DNA of 64,000 nucleotides from Bipolaris cookei (taxonomy: Eukaryota; Ascomycota; Dothideomycetes; Pleosporales; Pleosporaceae): positions 20,315 through 84,314 of the forward strand of contig NRSV01000095.1 of NCBI GenBank assembly GCA_002286855.1, written 5' to 3'. Below are positions 12,605-22,504 of this stretch, in pieces. The first letter of the stretch is position 1, and every line of letters starts with the position of its first letter. Made by a program: the position numbers and the translations under genes. Below the pieces are notes generated by a model, which made no database searches, was not told the DNA's origin, and saw nothing but the letters and a program-made list of their open reading frames with translations.

Positions 12605-13512
12605 TTATATGCCTCCAGCCTTCACTGCATCTTGCAATCTATCAAGGCTCCACAAAAGATGACGTAATGGATGCCTGCGAGCCTTCTTTATCATGGAGTG
12701 CAACACCGCTTCTGCTTCTACGTAATCCTCACAAACCTTACTTCCTTCCCAGTCTGCTTGCCACTCTGCATCATCAAGTTCCTTTGCATCTTCGTGATCA
12801 TAACATCTCGAATAATAATTCCAGTAATCCGTCAGCGTACCGTATTCGCTCTTCATCGAGACATCCAGTTCCCCTCCACTTTAGTGTATAAGCGATACTT
12901 TTGCCTCTTATGCTCTGTTTCGCATAGCAGATTTAACAAGGAAATGATTGTTCTTTCTGGTTTGGTGACGTCTGCTTATATCTTGGCAGCAATCTCTGGT
13001 ATGCATATGCGCTTGTTGAACACATGGTTTATATAGTTGCGGCTCCGTTCAATAAAGCATCCGAGTTTGTTTGCGTGTTCAGTCGATGCCACGGGATCTG
13101 ATGGCAGCAGAGTGAAACGGCTCCGATACCGGCCTTGCTCTACCGGCAGATCTGTAGCTGAACAAGACTCTTGCATAATCATTATGAAGAGCTTTCCCAC
13201 GTCCAAAATTTCTGTGTCGCAGACTATCTCACAAAAGGTTTTTATCATGGAGAAGTCGACAATGACTTGCAGGCCTTCGCACTCTGCCACAAGCTAGTTG
13301 ACATATGGATAAACTTCTCGGTAAATCAATCGACAGGTCCTCAAGATCTCGACGGGTACAAATTTTACGACTAGCCGAATGGTGGACGCATGACCCTCGG
13401 ATCCTTGGGAGCGTCCAGGAAAGACAAACGCATTGTGAATGTTCTCGGGCTTATTGATATAAGCAATAGCTGTGTTTGGTGAATGCGGGAGGAGAAAGGC
13501 AGTTAAGTGCAC
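12605..13512 (-). pseudogene. Decayed small hypothetical gene (Dothideomycete 'CR-IYRE' type)
   Basis: On the minus strand one frame runs from about 13512 to 12976 and is broken only by TAG at 13294-13296. Before it stands PVEILRTCRLIYREVYPYVN, resembling the 'LLRTCRQIYxEA' motif of a large class of short fungal proteins often found near F-box-like regions; after it the same frame continues with LVAECEGLQVIVDF. A further acidic open block (12856-12605, with YWNYYSRCYDHEDAKELDDA) lies in another frame, joined either by an intron I could not place or by a frameshift. No ATG begins the first block (it opens with GTG), so the true start is unknown. I treat it as a broken gene with no known function. 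A real multi-exon gene is the alternative. Confidence 0.4.
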
Positions 13513-14111
13513 GACTATATATGTGAGTCAGCGCAAAGTGTCAATATCCCAAACCATAATTAGCCCTGATGTCGCCCGGTCAGTCGTTATTTTATGCAAG
13601 CTCGCATAGGTGATTGCTTCTCCTATTATACCACAGAACAAAGCTCATTCGAAATTCCAAAAATCATTTTAAATATCATTCCTTTTAGGCTTTCATTTTT
13701 CGCCTGTGATACTGGTTTTCTGTGGACATCCATTCACGACTCTGGAACAGGTAATTGACCGACCATAGATATACTGGTTGGATACGAAAACAATGCAACA
13801 AGGATTACGAGTCCACATAGCATGTCGAACAACGAGAGTTCTTTTTTGGACGTGATTTGCGGAACATAGCCTATTTGGATCAGAACATGTTCATCAAAAA
13901 AGCACTAATGCGTCTTGGAATCATGCAAGGGTGTCTTTGTGGTATTCATAAATTTATTCATTCTTCTGCTCACAGTGGCATATGATCATAGGCATTCCAA
14001 TACATGTCTTCATCTGGGTTCGTCTCGTATCATCCATCATGGAGGTCTATAGTTCCTCTGCACGATTCCATCAGCTTCATACTCAATCAATACTGCAATA
14101 TGGTCTACTCA
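13513..14111. other. Spacer downstream of malate dehydrogenase
   Basis: About 600 bp of moderately AT-rich sequence with no supported gene, presumably containing the 3' UTR of the malate dehydrogenase gene. Confidence 0.5.
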
Positions 14112-15381
14112 CTAAGAAGGAGGGCTCTGGACAAACTGGACACCCTTGCTGATGTTGCCACCTAGGCCGTCGTAGCAGGCCTTGAGGAGAGTCTTCTCGT
14201 GGTCGTTTGCGCTGCTGACGACATCGATGGCCTTCTCGGCACCACTGGGCTATTAGAAAAAATTAGTAAAGTCACAGGGCATTAAGAGAAGTCAAGCCCG
14301 TCTTGAGTTACTTACACCAAGCTCGATTGGTACAGAGAAGAACTCTGTTCCAGTAGCCTTCGCAATCGCATCACCACCCTCGACACCAGGGAGGTAGACG
14401 TAGCTGGGCTCGACAATGCCCTTCTCGCCCTTGGCGGCCTTGATGACCTTTTCGGCGAATCTGGATGTGGTCAGACTGTGCCATCTCAAAGTAGAGCCAT
14501 ACGAAACTTACCGGTATCCGGCGTAGGCCATGGAAAGAGTGGCTGAACCAGCACCATCCTTTGCCTGGACGACCTCATCACCACCAAATTGAACACGCTT
14601 CACAAGAGCTTCCAACTTATCTGCTGGGATGTTCACGCTTGGCTTAGCCTGGCTGAAGAGCGGGACAATGGTCTCGCCAGAGTGGCCACCAATGACGGGA
14701 ATGTTGAGGTTTCCGGGGTTCTTCTCGCCAACAATTTCGGCAACGAATGTCTCGGCACGGACGACGTCTAGGGTGGTGACACCGAAGAGCTTCTTGGGGT
14801 CAAAGACACCAGCCTTCTTGAGGACCTCGGCAGCGATGGGGACTGTCGAGTTGACGGGGTTGGAAATGATGAGGACGAAAGCTTTGGGGCAGAATTGGGC
14901 AATGCCCTCGATGAGACCCTTGACGATGCCGGCGTTTATCTTGAACAGATCATCGCGCGTCATACCAGGCTTGCCTAAGTCTTTGTCAGTATTTGCTCGC
15001 CGAGCCACAGAGTATATCCAACTTACGAGGAATACCAGCGGGGATGACAACGATGTCAGCACCAGTAAGGGCGCCCTTCAGACCATCGTCCTTGGGCAGG
15101 TATCCTTTTACAATCTAAACAACTTTAGTGTATTAACGTGAATGCGGGGCGAGCACCTCATACCGCAGGGGTCGAGATGTGAGACAGGTCAGCAGCAACA
15201 CCTGGAGTGTTTACAACATCGTAGAGGGCGAGCTCGGTGACGTGCTGGTTGTTCTTGAGGAGCAGAGAGAGAGGCTATTTCAGATTGGTTAGCAGGTGCT
15301 GCAATGGTAGTCTATGAGCCTTTTGGGTGCTCGTACCTGTCCGATGCCCCCGGAGGCTCCAGCTACTACGGCCTTGACCAT
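14112..15381 (-). CDS. NAD-dependent malate dehydrogenase, probably cytosolic
   Basis: Interconverts malate and oxaloacetate with NAD. Six exons on the minus strand: 15381-15337, 15274-15164, 15114-15027, 14974-14512, 14460-14316, 14249-14112, giving 329 aa. The protein starts directly with the Rossmann glycine motif (MVKAVVAGASGGIGQ), so it has no mitochondrial presequence. Substrate-binding PAGIPRKPGMTRDDLF holds the mobile-loop arginines, ISNPVNSTVPIAAEVL binds cofactor, and the catalytic His is in VIGGHSGETIVPLF. The C-terminus (QSPPS) is not a PTS1 signal, so a cytosolic place is favoured over the peroxisome. The first exon is only 15 codons and ends just after the GASGGIGQ motif. Intron density is high compared with neighbouring genes. 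Confidence 0.95.
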
Positions 15382-16225
15382 TTTGGATGTGATTTGATGA
15401 AGAGAGAGGTGTGTTTTGTGGAAGGGCAAGTTTGAAAGAAAGCAATTGAAGAGTCGGTGAGAGAAGAGAAGAGAAGAAGAGGCAGAATGGTGGCTTGATG
15501 TAGGGTGAGAGCTGGACTATGCACTTGTTCTGTTGGTCCCGCGCAGGTGGGGGTGGAGCACGGGCCACTAGCGGCGGGGTACCGGGCGGAGCATGGGACG
15601 CGCCTCACCTAAAGGCCATCACGCCTAGTGCTTTCTAGGGCAGATTGCATCAAGTCCGCGACAGCCCTGGTTTCGCCAGGCGGATATGCAGTTTTGGTCA
15701 AGAACTATCTCAGGCGCGCATCAGTCATGCAGAACACAGCGCTTGAACACCCACATCCAAGCTGTACACATAATGCCTTCCCTACTGCTCCCAGCCACAA
15801 GTCACGCATATGATGTGCCTCGGTGCCACAGATCTTCGGAATAGGACGGAGCCTGCCAGAAAATGCAGGTACAAAGACACAGACCCGCGCATCGTTCAAA
15901 TCTTTCAGCCAACAAGGACCTCGGTCCTATCCAGCGCGCTACAGGTACCGGAATAGACCGGGGCCTCGTTGCTAACGTCATGGCAAACAAGCCTCGCTGC
16001 CTAAGCTGTTACGGGAGAAGCATCACATGTTTACGACAAGCTAATTGACTTTCCATTAAGTGATATTGTCTTATGACGCCTTTCATGATACCTAGCCATT
16101 CCGCGGCCGTGTGCCCAAACACCGTACCTAAACGCCATATCCAAGATCAATTTAACAACAGCGCACAACCTGTCGTACCAGCATTGCGACTAGCCATCGC
16201 TGGGGGCCAGAGGCTCGGCCAACAA
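15382..16225. other. Spacer between malate dehydrogenase promoter and hapE 3' end
   Basis: About 840 bp. The left part (15382-15600) is CT-rich on the minus strand and looks like the promoter and leader of the malate dehydrogenase gene; the right part should hold the hapE 3' UTR. No gene supported. Confidence 0.5.
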
Positions 16226-17340
16226 CTAGTTGTCCGCGTCCACGCGCTCGCCCTGAGCATCGTCATCAGCGTCAGCCTCGCCATACCGACCAAAGCTCTG
16301 TGGGTCGCCGGCATTGGGATCTGGCCCACGCTGGCCAACTGCGTACATCTGAGGCTGCTGCCCCATGGCGCCGTATGGGCCATACGCATTGGGATCAAAC
16401 ATGCCCTGCTGCGCATACACGCTCGGGTCACCCTGCACAGGTCCCGGGTACATGGATGACTGTCGGTAGTCCTCTTGCTGGGCAAGGTGCTGGTTCATGC
16501 CGTAGTCGGGAGGAGCCATTGGGTGCTGGGCGTGCACAGGCTGAGGCATGCCGCCGGGGGGAACCACTGCAGCCGACGATTGCACGGCCGCGTTTTGGCC
16601 CGCGCTTCTCTTGTGTGGATGCGCCTCTTCACGAGGGACGATATCGATAAGAAAGTCAAACATGTCCGACTTGGACAGTGCAGAGGCAATGTCGGAACGC
16701 TGCAGAGTGCGACGCTTGTTCTCCTCGGCGTGGATCCACGCACGCATCGTGAGCTCCGTGATGAAGATGTCGCATCCCTTGGCAAATAGGATGGGCGCTT
16801 CGGCAGAGATCATCTTTACCTCGGGATCCGCCTTCATGACCTTCTTGATGCGGGCGAGCGGGAGCTGGTGCAGCTTGTAGTCATGTTCGTCCGTCTCGAG
16901 CTTCGTTACTTGTTGCTGCCAGTACGTGTTGAGAATGTCGCGGTAGTTTCCCGTGAGGCCTTGGTTCACCTGCAAGTGTCAGCTACTGGGACCCGGGCGC
17001 TATAGGCGTTGGGTGCGTACATTCTGCCAGGAACCGGTGAAGAGCTGCGGATCTGGAGCTTGGTTTTGCGCGGCAATCTGGACCAAATATCAGTGATGGG
17101 AAGTTCGGGAGAGCCATGGAGGCGCAAGAAAACATACAGCTGCGGATGCGCCTGGAGGATTGTGTTAGTACAAGCGGTCAACGGGGAATGCGCCGGCTGG
17201 AGCTGCATCGACGTACCATAGTGACCGCCATTGGCAGGGTCATAGAGCGGATTGCCTTGCTGGCCGTCGTACTTTCGGGGCGCAGCAGTGGCCGGGCGCA
17301 TCTTCTGCTGGCCATGGCCCTGGAGGTTGACTTGATCCAT
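16226..17340 (-). CDS. hapE: CCAAT-binding factor subunit HapE (Hap5/NF-YC)
   Basis: HapE pairs with HapC through histone folds and, with HapB, binds CCAAT boxes in promoters. In filamentous fungi the complex also partners HapX in iron control. Four exons: 17340-17217, 17151-17138, 17077-17021, 16969-16226, giving 312 aa. Exon 2 is a 14-nt microexon, and both its flanking introns keep frame. The NF-YC core is complete: LPLARIKKVMKADPEVKM, ISAEAPILFAKGCDIFITEL and RRTLQRSDIASALSKSDM, then FDFLIDIVP. The fungal HapE-specific segment just before the fold (YWQQQVTKLE) is present. The C-terminal 120 residues are Gln/Pro/Tyr/Gly-rich, and end in an acidic run. No ATG exists upstream in frame before 17340, so that start is chosen. 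Shares its upstream region with FCF2. Confidence 0.95.
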
Positions 17341-18580
17341 GGCGTGGGCTGTGTTGCGCAAGTGCGACACGGTGGGCTGGGTGCGCGTCTGTCAGGTGTC
17401 TGAAGACCGGACGGCGCAGGGAAATTAGGCGTGGAGAGCGGCTCTGTGCAGGAGAGGTATGCGCAGTGCCCAATGAGTCGTCAAGGGATTGGTATAGGCG
17501 CGTTGTGGGAGGAGGGCGCGGGTGTGATTGCGTCAAAGGTATGGTCTGAGTGGCCGGGAAAGGTGCAGAGAGATGGCGCGGGGAAGACGCGAATGCCTGT
17601 TTTTTGGGGCGAGAGGCGATGCTGCGGGAGGCCTGGCATCGTGTATGAGCTTCCTTCTATTGCACAAACTCATCTCGACTCTCGATGTTGAACAAGAAAC
17701 GCGACTGACCTGTGCTTGGGCCTGGCGAATCAAATTCCAGCCCGAGTATATCTTCGCGGAGTTGATGGTTGGTTGGTTGGTGGGTTTCCAACGGGTCGAC
17801 GAACCACAACTAAGCAAGGGCCCCGACGTTACCCAGCTTCTCAAAGACCAGTGTTGTAGAGGGCAGCGAGTGGGTGCAACGATTAATTAATTACTTGACA
17901 GTAGTCCAAGAAGGCCGTTGAGGCGCGAGTTTGTCACGTAGCGACCGCGCTGTAGCGTCGTCTCGTCCACAGCTAGATGCTCGCCCCATTATCACTCGAC
18001 CAAGCTTAATATACCCATGTATGCGTGCTATCCATGTCGTACCGCGCCCGTCCGCAATGCCCAGAGCAGTGACAGCACAGGAGCGACGCCGTGTCTGCCG
18101 CCTCTATCACATTTGTGCCTCTTCAAGGCGCAATGCTCGGCCGCATCGTGACCGAGGCCCAGCGCCCTGATTGGCCCTCTGGCCAACGGGCTATGCCAGC
18201 GATGAGTTGTTCGTCCTCAGTTCTCTTCAATGCGCTATGATATGCACGCACGCGTCATGAGCCAATATGCCCAAGCTGACCGCGCACCAAGATCTCGACG
18301 GTTGCGGTGTTGTGCGTGACTTGACGTGGCGGACGCGAGCAGCAGGGGCAGACATTCCCATGCACCAGGAAGCCCAATGCAGGCCATTGCCATCGACAGA
18401 CTCTTGTATCACAAAATGCCCAACCAGCCTCGTAGCATGCACATACATAGTACATGGTTCGTCGGCGGCCATGCAAGGCATCTGACGCAAGCAGCTTAGC
18501 TTTGCCGACATGGCTCGTGCGCTCGACCTTTTCAAAAAGTTGTTCTCCAAATTTTCCATTCTCTCTCCGTCACCGCCAGC
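17341..18580. promoter_or_regulatory. Divergent promoter region between hapE and FCF2
   Basis: About 1.24 kb between two divergent start codons. Open frames here have no recognisable products. It should contain both promoters and leaders. Confidence 0.5.
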
Positions 18581-19480
18581 ATGGAGCTGCCAACGCACCA
18601 GCCGCTCGTCGACGACTCGGACGAGGATCTCTCCGATGAGCAGATCCAACAGCTTCTCAATGAGGCTTCTGAGCGCATGCGTGCAAAAGCTGCGCAGCCT
18701 GCAGCTAGGGCCGAAGCCCCATTCAAGCTTCCCAAACTGACGCCCGGCCATATCGCCGATACTTACGAAAAGACTCATGGCAACATTACTCGTCTAGATC
18801 ATTCAAAGCTTGTCGACAAGAATCAAAAGGCCTTGGCTAATGGCATCAAGAAGATTGAGGACCCGCTGCAAGTCAAGAAGCAAAAGCAAGAGGTATGTCA
18901 AACCCCAGTCGTATCCCCACGCCTTTGATGATATCTATCCCAAATGTTTTTGCTGAGCAGATTCGGGCGCCGTCTTGGTTGCCTTCCTGCGCTACTGAGG
19001 CACCATTAGTTCATAGTTACACTGAGGCATCTCTTCACTACATGCTTTTTGCATTCAAGTTTGTCGGCCACAAAACGCTAACAGCTTGTTTAGGCGAAGA
19101 AGGCAACTGCTGGTTCACAATGGTTCAACATGCCCAAGACCGACCTGACTCCAGAGTTGCGCCGAGACTTGCAACTCCTCAAGATGCGCAGCGTCCTCGA
19201 TCCCAAGCGCCATTACAAAAAGGACAATTCCAAGAGCGATGTTCCTGCTTTCTCCCAAGTCGGCACAATTATTGAAGGCGCCACCGAGTTTTATAGCAGC
19301 CGTCTCAAGAACAAAGACCGTAAGCAGACCATGCTCGAGGAAGTCATTGCCCAGGAGCAAGACAGTGGCCGCTTCAACCGAAAATACCAAGACATCCAGG
19401 CGACCAAGTCGAGCGGAAAGAAGGCCCACTACAAGGCTCTCAAAGCAAAGCGTAACAAGGGCAAGATTGTCAAGCCTTGA
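18581..19480 (+). CDS. FCF2: rRNA-processing protein Fcf2
   Basis: Nucleolar factor of the small-subunit processome, needed for early pre-rRNA cleavages leading to 18S rRNA. Two exons: 18581-18892 and 19094-19480 (intron 201 bp), giving 232 aa. The N-terminal half is acidic then helical (DDSDEDLSDEQIQQLLNEAS). The Fcf2 domain lies in exon 2: SQWFNMPKTDLTPELRRDL, LLKMRSVLDPKRHYKKD and FYSSRLKNKDRKQTMLEEV. The C-terminus is basic (KAHYKALKAKRNKGKIVKP), fitting a nucleolar RNA-binding protein. The intron is longer than most here. Convergent with the purine nucleoside phosphorylase gene, with a gap of about 140 bp. Confidence 0.93.
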
Positions 19481-19618
19481 CCACGTGGACAGAACTTCAC
19501 GTGATAATTGTCAATATGGTTCTGTTTTCGGCAGTTCGAGGCTAGCTTTGTCTGGCTTGATATTTTCTAGCCCAGATCTGTCTCACCTGTCCCACGGAAC
19601 TTCGTCCAAGACGCTCTT

Positions 19619-20862
19619 CTATTCCTCATCCAGGTCGGAAAGGACTTGCTTGACCAAAGCCTGCATGTCTTTGGCAGCCTCCCGTCCAGCCTCCAGTACC
19701 TCTTCGTGGTTTGCCTTGCCTTGGCTCAGATGTTCGGTCAGCTGCGCCCTGTTCATGTTCTGAATTGTGGAATCGTTTCCACAAGAGCCTGCTTCGAGGA
19801 CAGCGACGTTTGTGACTAGACTGAATGCAAGGATGCGCATTCCTGCATGTCTGGCGACGATGATCTCTGGCACAGTCGACATACCAACGACATCAGCCCC
19901 TAGCATGCTCAGCATCCGGCACTCGGCGCGGGTCTCGTAACTGGGTGGATTAGCTCATGTCCGCCGCTGACATGTCAAGTAAGAATATTTTGAGAACATA
20001 CGTTGGTCCCGCAACGAATGCATATACACCTTCGTGTAGACGTCTCTGTTGCTGGTCAAGGCCTAGCTTGGCCCAAGCTTTGTGTGTTCTTCTCCTCAAA
20101 TCGAGGTCGTAGGCATCTGATAATGGTGGAAATCGTACACCAAACTCATCAATGTTGGGGCCACGCAGCGGATGGAATCCAACGAGCCCAGCCATGTTGA
20201 GATGCTGAATAGTGTTAGGGTGAGTCTTGAGCTTTGCAATGACTTACGCACGTCATTTAGACACACAATGTCTCCCACGCGGTAAGTCTGGTTGAGACCA
20301 CCAGCTGCGTTTGTGACTACATGCCGTCATTAGCCGATCAGTCTAGCTCTCGCCTGGCACGTTCTATACCAATCATAGTTTCGACACCGAGCACCTTGCA
20401 CACGCGGGTAGCAAATGTGACCAAGTCCATGGAGTGTCCTTCGTAGAAACTATCAATGTCAATATCAACCTTGTTCAAATGCTTTTCTTCTCATGTAGTG
20501 ACCTACTGTGCGCGTCCAACTAGAAGTGCGACTGGTATTTTCTGAGGCCCAATGTGACCAAAGACAAACTTGCCCGCATGGCCCTGAACTATGGACTTGT
20601 CAGCACCCCGCAGCATGAAGTTCAAGGGTCGCACCTTGTACACACCTGTGCTTTTAGGAAAGTTTGGAATTGTGCCATATGCCAACTCGACTTTGGGCTC
20701 TGGCTCGATAGTGTCGGCAAGCCCACCTAGGCCCGAACCGCACACAATGGCTACTTTTGGGTTTTGGAGCGTCTCGGGTAGTTGGGAGCGAACGTATTTG
20801 GCCGTCTCTGTGGCGCGGACATAGGCGTTTGGCGCAGCAGCGGCATCTTGAGTGGACTCCAT
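19619..20862 (-). CDS. PNP1: Purine nucleoside phosphorylase
   Basis: Phosphorolysis of inosine and guanosine to base plus ribose-1-phosphate in purine salvage; a trimeric, cytosolic enzyme. Six exons: 20862-20646, 20588-20507, 20449-20370, 20316-20252, 20204-20002, 19940-19619, giving 322 aa. Motifs in order: VAIVCGSGLGGLAD (phosphate-binding loop), QGHAGKFVFGH, GRAHFYEGHSMDLVTFATRV, VTNAAGGLNQTYRVGD (base-binding Asn/Ala region), and the C-terminal VGMSTVPEIIVARHAGMR. Length is close to the usual 300-320 aa of the family. The first in-frame ATG is at 20862. Only 258 bp separate it from the divergent RSM10 start, so the two probably share a promoter. Confidence 0.95.
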
Positions 20863-21120
20863 CTTGAGCAGTCGCAAAAAAAGTGAAGTCAAGGAGAATA
20901 AGTCTCAAAAACACAAAAGATAAACGGATCAACCGTGGCTAGGAAATAGTCTAGGAAGTACATGTGACATTATCAGAGGGAATGACTAGGGTGCACTAGG
21001 AAAGCGGCGGGCAATTCCGACGACTGCCAAGACTATAAGCGGAATCGCAACTAGCGCCATTGTCGGAGGAAGAAGTTGGACGGACGGTTGGACGTGGGTT
21101 AAGTTGCGACGACAGCGACC

Positions 21121-22345
21121 ATGGCCGCGCCACGATGTATGCGCTCTTTTCTGGGGCCAGCAAAGAGGGCGAAGGTATGAATTGATTGGATTGTCAAACG
21201 CTGTTTGCGATGAACTGGCCCGCTGACTTGCAATGGAAAATAGATTTCACACGCCCCACGGCCATCGACCCAGACGTTTTCGCGGAACAAGAGCTCGAGA
21301 GCGGACGAGGACAATGAGCGGGACTCGAGAGAGGACAGAGATGTCAGGCTCATTGAGAAGCTGAAGATGGACCTGGAGAGCGGCGATATGCCGCTTGATG
21401 CTCGGCTGGAGGATATGGGTATCGATGTTGAGGAATTCAAGACGTATGGTGGCTTTCCATGAGAGAATGACTTTGAGAGAAATGAGGATTCTAACAAAGA
21501 GCGCAGTCTATATGCCAGCCAGCAAAAAGTCAACAAGCGCCAGCAGCAACGGGAACCCAAGACGCGCGAGGAAGCCCAGCGGCAATGGAAAGAACTACAA
21601 AATACACCCGACCACCTCGGACTTTTAAAAGTGTACAAGCGGGCTGGAGTAGAACCCATCAAACTCGCAAAGTACGTTCTTGTCACATCTCCAGCCTGAT
21701 TTCTGTCATATACAGAAAAGACTAACACACCCAACCAGAGAAAAAGACATCACCCTCCCCACCGACACGCCCCCCCTCGACGCTAAAACCCAAGAAGCCC
21801 TCGACGCCCTCCGCACCCCCCTCAACGTCCGCGCCGTCCACCTCCGCCCCCTTCGGCGCACACCAGAATACGGCGTCCCAACCTGCGACCTCCAACTCCG
21901 CACCTACAACATCCGCAACCTACTCCTCTTCTCCGACTTCGCCGTGCGCGCAGCATACTACATGGGCCTCTGCGCGCGCGGTCCCATCCCCCTGCCACGC
22001 ATAACCGAGCGTTGGGTCGTACCACGATCAAACTTTATTTTCAAGAAGTCGCAGGAAAATTTTGAGCGGGTAACTATGCGAAGATTGATCCAGATTCAGG
22101 ATGGGCACCCAGATGTGGTTAAAGCGTGGCTGGCGTTTTTGCAGAAGCATCAGTATCATGGGGTGGGGATGAAGGCGAATATTTGGGAGTATGAGGGGCT
22201 GGAAGGGGCGTTGGTGGCGGGGGAGAAGGTGAGAGAGGGGGATGTGAGTAGGAGGAGGGAAGGGACGGTGTTGGAGAAGGTTAGGGAGATACTTGGGAGG
22301 GAGGGGTTTAAGGAGGGTATGAAGGGCGTGGAGATGAGGCCGTGA
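21121..22345 (+). CDS. RSM10: Mitochondrial ribosomal protein uS10m (Rsm10)
   Basis: Small-subunit protein of the mitochondrial ribosome. Four exons: 21121-21174, 21244-21443, 21507-21671, 21739-22345, giving 341 aa. The first exon (MAAPRCMRSFLGPAKRAK) is basic and lacks acidic residues, as expected of a mitochondrial targeting sequence. The S10 domain begins near LRTPLNVRAVHLRPLRRTPE and includes NLLLFSDFAVRAAYYMGLCA and GPIPLPRITERWVVPRSNF, then the FIFKKSQENFERVTMRRLIQ block. The C-terminal 120 residues, with an extension after the S10 fold, are typical of filamentous-fungal Rsm10. All exons keep frame. The gene is convergent with GH31; only 160 bp separate the stop codons. Confidence 0.92.
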
Positions 22346-22504
22346 GTATTGTAGGAATTTGTATGTACGACTACTTGTCACATGTGTGTACTATTGAAAA
22401 CAAAGAAAAAGGCCAAGGAACATTGAAAAATATTCCAAAGAAAAATGGAAGTCATTTACATTCATTATTTCATATAATCTCCCCCCCCCCCCTCCCCCAC
22501 CTTT
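22346..22504. other. Short convergent 3' spacer with poly-C tract
   Basis: About 160 bp between the converging RSM10 and GH31 genes, holding both 3' ends and a C-rich tract near 22480-22500 (ten C, then T, then five C). Confidence 0.6.

Noticed and set aside
13290..13308. Short intron removing TAG at 13294
   Set aside because: The only GT-AG pair spans 19 bp, too short for any fungal intron.
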